DNA of 64,000 nucleotides from Phytophthora colocasiae (GCA_018806915.1 JAGKQI010000054.1:496001-560000); one strand, 5' to 3'. Counted from the stretch's first letter, positions 44,347 through 54,428 are shown. Translations and numbers: made by a program. Notes: a model not told the origin generated them from the letters alone.

Positions 44347-44841
44347 ATGCAAGACTTCTCCCAGTGGATGACCACGCTGCAGCAGCACCCGCACAGCCCC
44401 GCGTCCTCGTACGCCGAGACCGACGTGTCGGACAGTGACTCAGACAGTGACTACCAGTGCCATCACCGCGAGCTCAAGCGCAAGTCCATGACTAAGAACG
44501 CAGATCGTGTCTGGACTCGCACAGCACCCATTAGCATCCCGTCAAATAACCAACCGCATCCGCACTTGTGCGAGAGCGTCACCGAAAGCCCGGACTTGTC
44601 CTACCACGCCGACATGCGCCTGCTGCGTGCTGGTCGCTACCTGCACGAGGATGCGGACGATACCCTTGACGAGGACGACCCAGCCTTCTATGGCAACTTG
44701 GCTTTCTTCCGCTCACAATACGGCGCTTCCCAGACCCGCATGGTCAAGCGGAATGTGCACCCTATCAAGTCGTCGTGTTTCGCTGCCTCTCCAACGGCCG
44801 TGGACGAAAACGATGAAGACATCTTCGACATGGAGCTGTAA
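44347..44841 (+). CDS. small acidic protein, hypothetical
   Basis: 164 aa, one exon, with strong C-ending codon bias. It has a Ser/Asp repeat (TDVSDSDSDSD) near residue 30, a basic patch (HHRELKRKSMTKN) that could be a nuclear signal, several acidic clusters (EDADDTLDEDD) and the C-terminus DENDEDIFDMEL. No known domain. The C-terminal motif is echoed in the next gene (SDLMFDLEL), suggesting an old tandem pair with a short interaction motif. Function unknown. Confidence 0.6.
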   Translation: MQDFSQWMTTLQQHPHSPASSYAETDVSDSDSDSDYQCHHRELKRKSMTKNADRVWTRTAPISIPSNNQPHPHLCESVTESPDLSYHADMRLLRAGRYLHEDADDTLDEDDPAFYGNLAFFRSQYGASQTRMVKRNVHPIKSSCFAASPTAVDENDEDIFDMEL

Positions 44842-45770
44842 GGTAGTTAGTTGTAGCCAGCGTAGGACAAGTGTATTTATTCGCCGACGGGCGTTGTGTG
44901 AGCCGTATAATTTATCCACCAACGAACATTATCCAAACATCAACAACTCGATCTTATCTTTGTCCCGTTGTAGTGGCGTTCCGTCATTGTACTCTGCAAG
45001 ATGACCAGCCAACGATGCCGACGGCGAGAGCTGCCTCGGTAGAGTGTGACACCCGGTATACGCGGCATGAACCAAATTATTTACGCAAAAGACACCTCAG
45101 ACCTTCATACCACTTCCTCCTCCACCGCCGCCGCCGTGCCCCGACATGGCAGCGCTGCATGTGCCTCGCACCTCGTTGCAGTTTAGTTGCAGTTGACGCC
45201 CGCGAAAGGCGATACATGGTACAATCTTTCTGGAACATGACGCCCTTTGAATCTCGCGCTCTGGAAAGGAGATTCGTTTGACAAAGGCGCCACAAGCATC
45301 TACAGCCATACTGTAGCGTCATCAACTTGGTGACCAAGCCCCAGCGCCTTATGCCCGTGAGGCGGCCCGTGCTTGGCACGCCGTTGGGCATCGCGCGGAT
45401 TCTTTTTACCGTGGCCGACGCCCTCGTCACCACCGACGTAGATTCGCGACTCGGCTGTGCACGCAGTGGGGATTCGGCCAATCACGGCAAGATTCGCATT
45501 TTCAACCAATTGTACGCGGGTTTTTTTCTCCTGCCACGATCTTTCGTCCAATTACAGCGACTGGCACGAGCGCGTGCATCTATCGACTGCCAGCTGGCTG
45601 AGCGCTGTAGCGACGCCTGGTGCTGTCACTCGCGCCAGCCCGACCCACACTCGCGGACTGCAACCGCCGCACTTGCCAAGGGCCTCACTCAGTCTGCAAT
45701 TGTCGAAGCACTACGCACTACGCTGCGGCAACAAGCCCCACTGACTAACATACTCCTAGTCGAGCCAAGT
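44842..45770. other. spacer without a supported gene
   Basis: Holds the 3' flank of the gene at 44347 and the upstream region of the next. The frame of the next gene is open back to 45327 but that part lacks codon bias. Confidence 0.4.
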
Positions 45771-46241
45771 ATGCCTGCTCAGACCCAGAGCCTGCCCACA
45801 TGGGCGCCCCTTCAAGCGCTACCAAGTGTTACTAAGGCCGGATCCCCTGCCTTCGATGATGAGGACCCGCTGTACATGTCAGGGGAGGAGACCGACTGCG
45901 ATTCAGAGCGAGGCAGCGACACTCTCAGCCGCGACGACCAACAGCTAATGGCCAACTTCATCCGTCTTCAGCGCGAACGCAAACAGGCCGTACACCACCA
46001 GGCAATGAAGCTTCCCGCTGTTCCACGCACTACGCCTGTGTTGATCCCAGCGCAGACGCGCAAGTACGTTGCCACGTCCACCAAGCGGTGGATCTGGGAC
46101 GAGGATGATGAAGAGGACGACGAGTGCGACCAGTGCCCGTGCTGCAATCAGCGAAGTGTCGAGCACCGTTCAACCACGGTAGTTGAGCCCGTTGCCGACG
46201 TCTCCGCGGTCAGCGACCTCATGTTCGACCTCGAGCTCTAG
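45771..46241 (+). CDS. small acidic protein, hypothetical, relative of its neighbour
   Basis: 156 aa from the ATG at 45771 (MPAQTQSLPTWAPLQ). I chose this start because the open frame upstream to 45327 has no coding character. Acidic cluster DDEDPLYMSGEETDCDSE, a helical segment FIRLQRERKQAVHHQAMKL, then DEDDEEDDECDQCPCCNQR with a CxxCxC-like cysteine group that could bind metal, and the C-terminus SDLMFDLEL. No known domain. Confidence 0.55.
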   Translation: MPAQTQSLPTWAPLQALPSVTKAGSPAFDDEDPLYMSGEETDCDSERGSDTLSRDDQQLMANFIRLQRERKQAVHHQAMKLPAVPRTTPVLIPAQTRKYVATSTKRWIWDEDDEEDDECDQCPCCNQRSVEHRSTTVVEPVADVSAVSDLMFDLEL

Positions 46242-47338
46242 GCTCATTCCAATAGTTTTATTATGTATGTAGCTCTCATCTACTATAAAAAGAGAAGTCC
46301 AAGAAGTACAAGTAGTATGCGCAGAATGAATGCCAAACGTTTTCGTACAAGTGAGCCAAATCTTTTCGCGTTCAGATGAGTTGACCTTGTTGACTCAAAT
46401 TGATCTCCCCGTGACACTACCGCCATTTGAGAGCGCATCCTCGGTCAATCCATTTAACACACAGCCAGCCATCTAACGTTTTACCGGTGCTGTACTCCAG
46501 TCTGGAGTGCTGTGGACACCGACGTCCCGCGATCATTGCTGTCCGTTATTGTCGCTGGAGATCGCATTGATACAGGATCTGCGCCGTACACGAATGCATT
46601 CGCTGCCATAATCAACAGTCTGCGCTCGCAATCCAAATCGCTCGGATCAGCCTGATCACTGCAGAGGTTGTCGACAACTTGTGCTTTGGCGATCCTCGAC
46701 GTCCGTATCGCAGGCTGCGATTCCCAGCACAGTCGGCAGCGCCGCCGCATACTATGCGGCGCATAGACACCGGCGTCCAAAGATTTGGCCACGGCAAGAG
46801 CTGTGCCACCCGCCGAGTTTGCGCAAATTGCCGCTGGCGTACTTCAATGCAACCTCGGACACTGGAGCTGGTTACCCTAGCGTCAACAAACCACGGCAAG
46901 GCAAGCACGGCGAATGTGGGAGCTATCGCGCGATCGGCCGCAGACAAGCAACTTGATTGTTGATTTGCGAGTCTTGCGCAGAGAGCGGGCTTCAGGAGCA
47001 CGATCACATTTGTATCCAGCACAGTGATTATGCTCGTGCGGCTCTACTTGTGGACCACAAGTTATGGCGACGCCCTTGTCCGACTTCGTCCGTCGCGACG
47101 CGAGCTGTACGTGAGTCATCCTATCATGTAGAACAGGAAAGCACGCGCTGCTTGCTGTGTAAAGCAACCGACTCGGGGCTCGTGCTTGCCGCACGCCCAG
47201 CATCCCCACTTTAGTGCACCTGTATGCGCCATGAATTTCTACCAATCAGAGGATATCAGCCATTACCACCGACCTCGGACAGCAGAAGGGTGGCAGAGCT
47301 AGCGCAGCTCGTCCCCCTCGCGCCGGCAAAGACACAAG
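46242..47338. other. spacer without a supported gene
   Basis: Overlapping frames on both strands at 46480-47245 lack domains; I see nothing further. Likely 3' flank and promoter of the gene at 47339. Confidence 0.4.
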
Positions 47339-47935
47339 ATGGAGCTGCTTCTCGCTGTTGTACTCGCTGTTGTACTCTTCGCTGTAGTTAGCACATTCTT
47401 CGTACGTGCTCTCAAGCATCCACCCACAGAGACGGACAGCAGCGACGATGAGACGTCTGGTCAACTGAATGTCAACATTGTGATCGATCATGACGAGCAG
47501 GATTCGCTCCTGCCAAAGTTTGCAGGTCTATTGCGGTCGCCATGGCACAGTGTGAATGCAGACCAGAAGGAGCAGCGCAAAGTGATGAAGCCAGTCCGGA
47601 AGGGATCACTCTCCATGTCGCTGACAATGCCGCTACCTCTGCGCAAGAAGAAGAAAGTATCTGAAGTACCTGTTAAGAAGATCCATGTGCCATACTTCTT
47701 CCCGTTGCTGGAGGAGACCGCAGAGTGGTGGCAGACTCAAGACTCCACAGTTAGTGTGGCACAGGAGCAGGAACCTGAAGCTGACCCCGCAAGTCGTCAT
47801 GGTCTGGACAGCTTGTCCTCCAGCAACCAGAACAAAGCAAAGATAACGGCTTCTCAGAATTTGATGCAGGATCGGCTACAACTAAATGCTGTTGATACAT
47901 TAACAGCAGTGCCGATAGAGGTTGGAGGAAGTTGA
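47339..47935 (+). CDS. small membrane-anchored protein, hypothetical
   Basis: 198 aa. Residues about 2-24 form a hydrophobic helix (LLLAVVLAVVLFAVVSTFF), a signal anchor or signal peptide. An acidic Ser/Thr stretch (TETDSSDDET) follows, then a basic run (LPLRKKKKVSEVPVKK) and a polar tail. No domain recognised. From codon 90 on (47605) the sequence is repeated exactly at 52699. Confidence 0.5.
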   Translation: MELLLAVVLAVVLFAVVSTFFVRALKHPPTETDSSDDETSGQLNVNIVIDHDEQDSLLPKFAGLLRSPWHSVNADQKEQRKVMKPVRKGSLSMSLTMPLPLRKKKKVSEVPVKKIHVPYFFPLLEETAEWWQTQDSTVSVAQEQEPEADPASRHGLDSLSSSNQNKAKITASQNLMQDRLQLNAVDTLTAVPIEVGGS

Positions 47936-48608
47936 TCATTTGGTAGACAGACTTCCGGGTGTGACTGCAGTCTGAATTAGAACACGCTGCGGTGTAAAAT
48001 GATTCCGACTTGTGTAGATAGATGAACAATACACTAGACTATAAATGCATGAGCTATACTCAATGATAGGATTCAGGAATCATGTTTCCTCGCGGTACAT
48101 GTCCGAAATCTACGCTATACAGCGGGTAGATTAAATGAGCGCCCACCCCAAACTGAAGCACATTTTCAATCATAGCGACTTCAATATTGCTTCGATTGAA
48201 ACGAAACAAACGACATTGGATGCGCAAACAACACGGGATCGTTTTCCCCAACGGATTCGCTTTAATTTGATTGGTGGACTGCGCTACGGTTCCGCCAATA
48301 ATCTCAGCAGCTAATCGTGAGGCAATGGCTATAATGCAGTTAGGTTTTATACTTAGCTTTTGTATCAAATCCCGAATGTTACACGAATGTTACCCGAAAA
48401 ACTAACTTTTTGAGTGTCATGCCTCTCACTTCTCAATTTGCCTGCAATGGCGCCAATTCGAAGGCGGCAGTACTCTGAAGACCTCCGCAGACGGGTTATT
48501 ATCAAGTGGAAGCAAGGATGCAGTACAAGAAAGATTTGTTCGCATCTTGTAATGCCAAGGCGAAGTGTTCGCACCATCATCGCCTACACGAAGAAGCATG
48601 GTCGCTCA
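47605..48608 (+). repeat. 1004-bp exact direct repeat, copy 1
   Basis: Identical, as far as read, to 52699-53702 (offset 5094). It starts inside the gene at 47339 and ends inside a mariner element exactly where the Gypsy LTR begins. Confidence 0.93.
48120..48608 (+). mobile_element. 5' half of a Tc1/mariner element, interrupted by Gypsy
   Basis: Left TIR CAGCGGGTAGATTAAATGAG begins at 48120 after TA. The transposase start MAPIRRRQYSEDLRRRV is at 48447. It stops at 48608, where the LTR starts. Confidence 0.85.
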
Positions 48609-48875
48609 TGACACGGGTGAGAGCACCACACTTGGCAGGTGGGAGCACCACTCCTTGCAGGTGGTGGAATTGTGGGAGTAGCTACTTCTTGTGGAAGACT
48701 CCTGGATACATGTACGGGCCACAGATTGTCAGAGTAGGAACTAGCATGAAGTAGGCTAGCGCACGAGGCACTCTAATCTATAAATTCATTCTCCATTTTA
48801 CCTTCTACATCGCAGCCCCTCTCAAGCAAGGACTACGGTGCCAGATTCGCCTCTCTGCAAGCCACGGGCGTGTCA
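48609..48875 (+). repeat. 5' LTR of the Gypsy element, 267 bp
   Basis: It starts TGACACGGGTGAG and ends CGGGCGTGTCA, giving the inverted ends TGACACG/CGTGTCA expected of an LTR. A primer-binding site is not obvious in the following TTTTGATATATC. Confidence 0.75.
48786..48802 (+). promoter_or_regulatory. oomycete Inr+FPR core promoter in the LTR
   Basis: TCATTCTCCATTTTACC matches the oomycete initiator plus flanking promoter region (YCATTYY-N-CAWTTT-NYY). It lies ~75 bp before the LTR end and 140 bp before the gag start, where retroelement transcription would begin. Confidence 0.7.
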
Positions 48876-48942
48876 TTTTGATATATCAAACTTGAAATTT
48901 GGAAATCGGAAATAAGGGAATCAACCAACCGCCTTATCAAGC

Positions 48943-49611
48943 ATGGGGCGATCGAACAAGGCTGAGTTCGTAACCTACACTTTGGTGATCACGCCCGCTA
49001 CCGCTGACGTTCCTGCGGAGACGGCTACCATCAAGATCCCGAAGTTTCAAGGAGGAAGTGCTCGCGACTGGCTCAAATGGAGCAGTCAATTCCGCAGTCT
49101 TGCTCGGAAGAAGCAATGGACGGACGAGCAGAAGGCTCACAACTTGGTCGCGCTGATCGACGGAGAGTTGGAGTCTGACGTAGAGCAAGCCGCCATTGAC
49201 GCTGTCAATACGGGAAGGAGCTTCGAAGAGTTCTTCTCGGACGTTGGCCTGCTGACGGTCCCTGCGGACTTTAGTGAAGACTTGGATAACGAGCTCTGGA
49301 CCATGAAGAAACAGCGCGACGAGACTGTCGCCAAGTTCTCCCAGCGCCTGAAGGAGAACGTCCGTATGTTCGCCGAGCTACCGCTGAACGCTGAAGAAGT
49401 ACCTGAGGTACAGCAGTGCCGTTACCTCAAACGAGGAATGCCACGAGCATGGCAAGAGAAGCTGGCTGCAGCAGGCATCGTGCACGATCGGTTCAGCGAG
49501 CTTGTGCTTTATTTTTCGCGTATTGAGAAAGCTGAACAGCAGCTAGTGACACGCGAGCAGAAGCATGGAAAGCAGCACAAATGGTCGGACCAAGGATCAA
49601 CAGGGAGATAG
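48943..49611 (+). CDS. Gypsy gag (capsid-like) protein
   Basis: 222 aa from ATG 48943. The middle is a retrotransposon gag domain (IPKFQGGSARDWLKWSSQF, FSQRLKENVRMFAELP, RYLKRGMPRAWQEKL). It packages element RNA. The frame ends at 49611 and pol starts in the +1 frame at 49565, a 47-bp overlap. Confidence 0.9.
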   Translation: MGRSNKAEFVTYTLVITPATADVPAETATIKIPKFQGGSARDWLKWSSQFRSLARKKQWTDEQKAHNLVALIDGELESDVEQAAIDAVNTGRSFEEFFSDVGLLTVPADFSEDLDNELWTMKKQRDETVAKFSQRLKENVRMFAELPLNAEEVPEVQQCRYLKRGMPRAWQEKLAAAGIVHDRFSELVLYFSRIEKAEQQLVTREQKHGKQHKWSDQGSTGR

Positions 49612-52600
49612 GAACAACTCCAAAAGTCAGAATAAAGACCGCAAGAAGAACGGTGATCGCTCGGAGCGGAAGGCTAAAGGCGACAAGTGGTGTTCGTTCC
49701 ACAAATCGAACTCGCACAATACCAGCGACTGCTACCCTGTGAAAAAGAAGGAGGAGCACAAGCTCGTCGAGACGAAGCCATCCTCCTCAGGAAAGCGCAA
49801 AACTCGGTACCCCCGCATCCGCAAGGACTCAGTATCGGACTCAGACTCAGATGCAAGTGATGAGTTCAAGTTTATCGGACTAGTGACGAAGGAGGAACGC
49901 CCAACAAGTGCTCCATTGCGTATTCCGGTAAAACTAAAACGCGGCGGTCAGGTATTTGACGCTCTGTTGGACAGTGGTGCATCCAAGAGCATCATCAACG
50001 GCGCAACGCTAACAGCCAATGTGAACCTCGGGAGGAAGTTTATCCCTGCATCTCCAACTGTCTTTGAGACGATGAGCGGTTCCGTTACCAGTGGTGGAAC
50101 GACGATGGTGCAGTTTACCATCCCGACACTGAAGTCAGACTCCGTTATCACTCACCGTTTCGAGGTGATCGAAGACAGCCACGATGCAATGGTGATCGGC
50201 CGAGACATTATGAACGCCCTCGGCCTGATACTCAATTTCAAAGACAAAGTGGTTCAGTGGGACGAGAACAGTTATCGTTTAAATACCGGTCGTGGTGGAT
50301 CAAAAGGGCATGAAACAAGTGAGCAAGATGCACAACAGGAGGACTTGTACCCGGATGAGACGAAAGAGATCGCTGATGGTGCTGTCCAACCCGAGCAGCT
50401 GCTGCCAGAACTCCAGAATGCAGAACTTGCTCAGAAGTACTTGGACTTGTTGGTGAAGCACCAGAAGCTATACGATGGACACTTAGGACGCATGCGTTTT
50501 GACGACTACTTGATCCCGATCTCGCCTGACTACAAGCCGGTGCATGCGAAGCCCTACGCTATCCCACGTAGCCAGGAAGAGAAAGCTAAGGAAGTGATTC
50601 AACGCCTAATTAACGCTGATGTGCTGGAGCAGATTTACGATTCTGAAATGGCGTCTCCCGCGTTCTTCCTGGTAAAGAAAGATGGCTCACTGCGACTACT
50701 TATCGACTACAGATGGCTTAACAAGTTCTTGCGCAGGAGTCCATACTACGTGCCGCGTATCCGCGAGATTTTGATGCGACTTGCCAAGGCAAAGTGCATC
50801 TCGACGTTCGATGCTAACCTTGGCTACTATGCGAGGAGACTGGCGAAGCAGAGCCGCCCGCTAACTGCATTCTGTCTGCCGTTCGGCAAGTTCCAGTACA
50901 AGCGCCTTCCGATGGGCATCTCGACGGCCCCGGACGAGTACCAGGCGTGCATGGAAAGGATCGTCGGTGACTTGGAGTTCGTCGTTGTCTACTTGGATGA
51001 TATTTTGGTGTTCTCGAAGGACGAAGAAGAGCACCTGGAACACTTGCGCATCGTGTTCGAGCGCTTGGAGAGCTACAATGTCACTCTGAATGGAAAGAAG
51101 TGCCACATTTTACGAGCAGAAGTGGACTATTTAGGCTACACGCTCTCAGCGGAGGGTGTGAAGCCTCAGGCTAAGAAGATACAGGCCATTCAGCAGATTG
51201 CGGTGCCGCGCAATCGTAAGGAGTTGCGACGCTTCCTGGGCATGATCAATTACTACAGGGACATGGTGCCGAACAAGACTACACTGTGCAAGCCGCTGCA
51301 CAGGTTTACAAGCAGCAAGGTCCCGTTCACGTGGCTACCCAGTGACACCGAGGCTTTTCGAGCCATACAACGAGCTTTTGCTGAAGCCGTGCTGTTGTCC
51401 TTCCCAGACTTTGACAAGCCGTTCCAGCTGTACGCGGACGCGAGCGGGACACAACTCGGTGGATTAGTGATGCAGGAGACGAAGATCCTTGCGTGCTATT
51501 CAAGAACGTTGAACAAACACCAGATCAACTATACTACGATGGAGCTGGAACTGCTTTCGATCGTCGAGCTGCTACGTGAGTATCGGACGATGCTACTCGG
51601 CTTTCCGGTGGTGGTGCACACTGATCACAAGAATCTAATCTATCCTACCGAGACGAGTCTCCGAGTCAAACGCTGGAAGCTGCTTCTGTCTGAATATCGA
51701 CTTTCTCTACACTACATTGAAGGCGTGAAGAACGTAGGCGCTGATGCCTTCTCGCGCATGCGTTTCGCGATGGACGAGGGCAAGTCACTGTACGAGGAGA
51801 TCTGCGCAGCGACCGAAGCCATTGAGTGCGTAATGCATGGACCTGTTCTCCGACAGTACCAAGACGCTGATGAGATGATCATGAAGATGAAATCCGCGTG
51901 TATGGCCGGAAACAACAACCCGGACTATCAGCTCATGCCACTGCTAGGGTGCACCTTAGTGGCGTACCAGAAGAGAGTGATTGCCCCAGAGACCCTGCGT
52001 GACAACCTCATCTCGTGGTACCATCAGAACCTCGGACACCCTGCGAGCGAAAGGCAGTACAAGACGATGAGGATCACGTTCTACTGGCCTAGCATGGAGA
52101 CCACCATCGACCAGTTTGTACGGAAGTGCATTGTCTGTAAGCGTGCCAAGTCGCACGGCGGGAAACAAGATTATGGGCTGTTGCCACCGCGAACTATGAA
52201 AACCGTGAACCCATTTGACGTTGTTCACGTCGATCTTATCGGACCTTACGAAGGAAAAGGCTACGGGATCACCATGATCGACCAGGCGACCCGTTGGCTG
52301 GAGGTCGGCGTCCAACCCGACAAAGAATCGCTTACAACGGCTGAAAGCTTCGACCGTGAATGGCTCTGTCGATACCCGAGACCTCGCAAGGTGGTACATG
52401 ATCAGGGACCAGAGTTTACCGGTGAAGAGTTCCAAGAGCTACTTCGAAGCTACGGAATTACGGCCAAGCCAATTACGGCAAAGAACCCACAAGCAAATGC
52501 GATCTGTGAACGAGTACACCTCGAGATTGGAAACATCCTCCGCTGTCACGAAGGAGCAGACTGGAGGAAGGTGATCTACTACGCAGCTTTTGCTGTCCGA

Positions 52601-53029
52601 GCCAGCTATCATAGCATCCTCAATGCTTCTCCTGGCCAGCTCATCTTCGGACAAGATATGATCTCGCGCCAATTGTACGACGCTAACTGGAGCTACTTAT
52701 CACTCTCCATGTCGCTGACAATGCCGCTACCTCTGCGCAAGAAGAAGAAAGTATCTGAAGTACCTGTTAAGAAGATCCATGTGCCATACTTCTTCCCGTT
52801 GCTGGAGGAGACCGCAGAGTGGTGGCAGACTCAAGACTCCACAGTTAGTGTGGCACAGGAGCAGGAACCTGAAGCTGACCCCGCAAGTCGTCATGGTCTG
52901 GACAGCTTGTCCTCCAGCAACCAGAACAAAGCAAAGATAACGGCTTCTCAGAATTTGATGCAGGATCGGCTACAACTAAATGCTGTTGATACATTAACAG
53001 CAGTGCCGATAGAGGTTGGAGGAAGTTGA
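49565..53029 (+). CDS. Gypsy pol polyprotein, fused at its end to repeat-derived sequence
   Basis: In order: zinc-knuckle-like CSFHKSNSHNTSDC; aspartic protease with LLDSGASKSII; reverse transcriptase with LIDYRWLNKF, LPMGISTAPDEYQ and the catalytic YLDD (VVYLDDILVFSK); RNase H (YADASGTQLGG, TTMELELLSIV, HTDHKN); integrase HHCC zinc finger (HQNLGHPASE...CIVCKRAK) and DDE core (VHVDLIGPYEG, VHDQGPEFTGEEF, NPQANAICERVH). Native pol stops at DANWSYL (52698). The last 110 residues come from the repeat shared with the gene at 47339, so the fused protein is probably not a natural product. A stretch between the RT motifs near 50820 looks shortened (FDANLGYYARRL lacks the usual spacing), suggesting a small deletion. 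Confidence 0.9.
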   Translation: MESSTNGRTKDQQGDRNNSKSQNKDRKKNGDRSERKAKGDKWCSFHKSNSHNTSDCYPVKKKEEHKLVETKPSSSGKRKTRYPRIRKDSVSDSDSDASDEFKFIGLVTKEERPTSAPLRIPVKLKRGGQVFDALLDSGASKSIINGATLTANVNLGRKFIPASPTVFETMSGSVTSGGTTMVQFTIPTLKSDSVITHRFEVIEDSHDAMVIGRDIMNALGLILNFKDKVVQWDENSYRLNTGRGGSKGHETSEQDAQQEDLYPDETKEIADGAVQPEQLLPELQNAELAQKYLDLLVKHQKLYDGHLGRMRFDDYLIPISPDYKPVHAKPYAIPRSQEEKAKEVIQRLINADVLEQIYDSEMASPAFFLVKKDGSLRLLIDYRWLNKFLRRSPYYVPRIREILMRLAKAKCISTFDANLGYYARRLAKQSRPLTAFCLPFGKFQYKRLPMGISTAPDEYQACMERIVGDLEFVVVYLDDILVFSKDEEEHLEHLRIVFERLESYNVTLNGKKCHILRAEVDYLGYTLSAEGVKPQAKKIQAIQQIAVPRNRKELRRFLGMINYYRDMVPNKTTLCKPLHRFTSSKVPFTWLPSDTEAFRAIQRAFAEAVLLSFPDFDKPFQLYADASGTQLGGLVMQETKILACYSRTLNKHQINYTTMELELLSIVELLREYRTMLLGFPVVVHTDHKNLIYPTETSLRVKRWKLLLSEYRLSLHYIEGVKNVGADAFSRMRFAMDEGKSLYEEICAATEAIECVMHGPVLRQYQDADEMIMKMKSACMAGNNNPDYQLMPLLGCTLVAYQKRVIAPETLRDNLISWYHQNLGHPASERQYKTMRITFYWPSMETTIDQFVRKCIVCKRAKSHGGKQDYGLLPPRTMKTVNPFDVVHVDLIGPYEGKGYGITMIDQATRWLEVGVQPDKESLTTAESFDREWLCRYPRPRKVVHDQGPEFTGEEFQELLRSYGITAKPITAKNPQANAICERVHLEIGNILRCHEGADWRKVIYYAAFAVRASYHSILNASPGQLIFGQDMISRQLYDANWSYLSLSMSLTMPLPLRKKKKVSEVPVKKIHVPYFFPLLEETAEWWQTQDSTVSVAQEQEPEADPASRHGLDSLSSSNQNKAKITASQNLMQDRLQLNAVDTLTAVPIEVGGS

Positions 53030-53702
53030 TCATTTGGTAGACAGACTTCCGGGTGTGACTGCAGTCTGAATTAGAACACGCTGCGGTGTAAAATGATTCC
53101 GACTTGTGTAGATAGATGAACAATACACTAGACTATAAATGCATGAGCTATACTCAATGATAGGATTCAGGAATCATGTTTCCTCGCGGTACATGTCCGA
53201 AATCTACGCTATACAGCGGGTAGATTAAATGAGCGCCCACCCCAAACTGAAGCACATTTTCAATCATAGCGACTTCAATATTGCTTCGATTGAAACGAAA
53301 CAAACGACATTGGATGCGCAAACAACACGGGATCGTTTTCCCCAACGGATTCGCTTTAATTTGATTGGTGGACTGCGCTACGGTTCCGCCAATAATCTCA
53401 GCAGCTAATCGTGAGGCAATGGCTATAATGCAGTTAGGTTTTATACTTAGCTTTTGTATCAAATCCCGAATGTTACACGAATGTTACCCGAAAAACTAAC
53501 TTTTTGAGTGTCATGCCTCTCACTTCTCAATTTGCCTGCAATGGCGCCAATTCGAAGGCGGCAGTACTCTGAAGACCTCCGCAGACGGGTTATTATCAAG
53601 TGGAAGCAAGGATGCAGTACAAGAAAGATTTGTTCGCATCTTGTAATGCCAAGGCGAAGTGTTCGCACCATCATCGCCTACACGAAGAAGCATGGTCGCT
53701 CA
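52699..53702 (+). repeat. 1004-bp exact direct repeat, copy 2
   Basis: Same sequence as 47605-48608. Here it is joined on the left to the truncated integrase and on the right continues into the uninterrupted mariner element. Confidence 0.93.
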
Positions 53703-54336
53703 AGCTGATTCCACGCCCAGGCAGACCTCGCCTTACCGACTCTCGTCAAGACCGACGTATCATTAGAGAAGTTGAGAAGAACCGCTTCGTCAGTGCTGCA
53801 GTGATTGCTGCCCAAGTGTCCGAGGACATTGGTCAACCGGTGTCTACCGATCTCGTCCGAGATCGAATTCGCGAAGTTGGGCTTCATGGACGCTCTGCCC
53901 GAAAAAAACCGTACCTGAGTCCTATGCATCGCCGCCAGCGGCTGGCCTACGCAAAGAGGTTCGGCACGATGTCGCCGCTCTTCTGGAGGAGGGTTTTGTT
54001 CAGCGATGAGGCTTGTGTTGAGTTGCACGGCACGTCAGGTCGGGTTTCGGTTTGGAGACGGCCTCATGAGGCCCCTGCGACCTCGATCGAGGATCTGAAA
54101 GTGAAACTGCGCAGCATTTGGGCCAACATTGACGACGGCGTAGTGGCTAATGCAGTTTTGTCTATGCCTAAGCGTCTTCAAGCTGTGCGTGACAGCATTG
54201 GGGGCCACACCAAGTATTGAAAAGGTGCTTCAAGATGAACTTCAACATTTAGTTTGACTGCATTTTTGTATGGAACATAAAATCAATACAGAATCAAATG
54301 AATTTTCGGGTGGGCGCTCATTTAATCTACCCGCTG
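53214..54336 (+). mobile_element. Tc1/mariner element, 1123 bp, internally deleted
   Basis: Terminal inverted repeats of ~28 bp: CAGCGGGTAGATTAAATGAG onward at 53214, and the complement ending CCCGCTG at 54336. Both are flanked by TA (53212-53213 and 54337-54338), the family target. It ends 92 bp before the start of the PWWP gene. Confidence 0.92.
53541..54220 (+). pseudogene. Tc1/mariner transposase, shortened
   Basis: It starts MAPIRRRQYSEDLRRRVIIK with a paired-like HTH. The frame shifts at about 53700, then LIPRPGRPRLTDSRQDRRI, a second HTH, and the first catalytic aspartate in VLFSDEACVELHG. The sequence jumps from HEAPA to TSIEDLKVKLRSIW, so the segment with the second aspartate and the third acidic residue is missing. 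The C-terminus (VLSMPKRLQAVRDSIGGHTKY) is intact. Non-functional. Confidence 0.85.
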
Positions 54337-54428
54337 TACAACTCGTACCAGAAATATCACATTAGACGGTAGAATATCATTTTTTCCAGGTCTGTTTTTA
54401 ACAAGAACCTGGTTCCTTACGTGCTGCG

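Larger units (their letters stand above)
48609..52698 (+). mobile_element. Ty3/Gypsy LTR retrotransposon, 3' truncated
   Basis: It has a 5' LTR (48609-48875), gag, and a pol with protease, reverse transcriptase, RNase H and integrase in Gypsy order. The coding sequence breaks off in the integrase C-terminus at 52698. No 3' polypurine tract or 3' LTR follows. The presumed target sequence GCTCA precedes the LTR (48604-48608). Confidence 0.93.

Noticed and set aside
52699..53029. Gypsy pol fused to a host protein tail as a new gene
   Set aside because: The tail is an exact copy of sequence at 47605, so the join is more likely a rearrangement or assembly event than a selected fusion.
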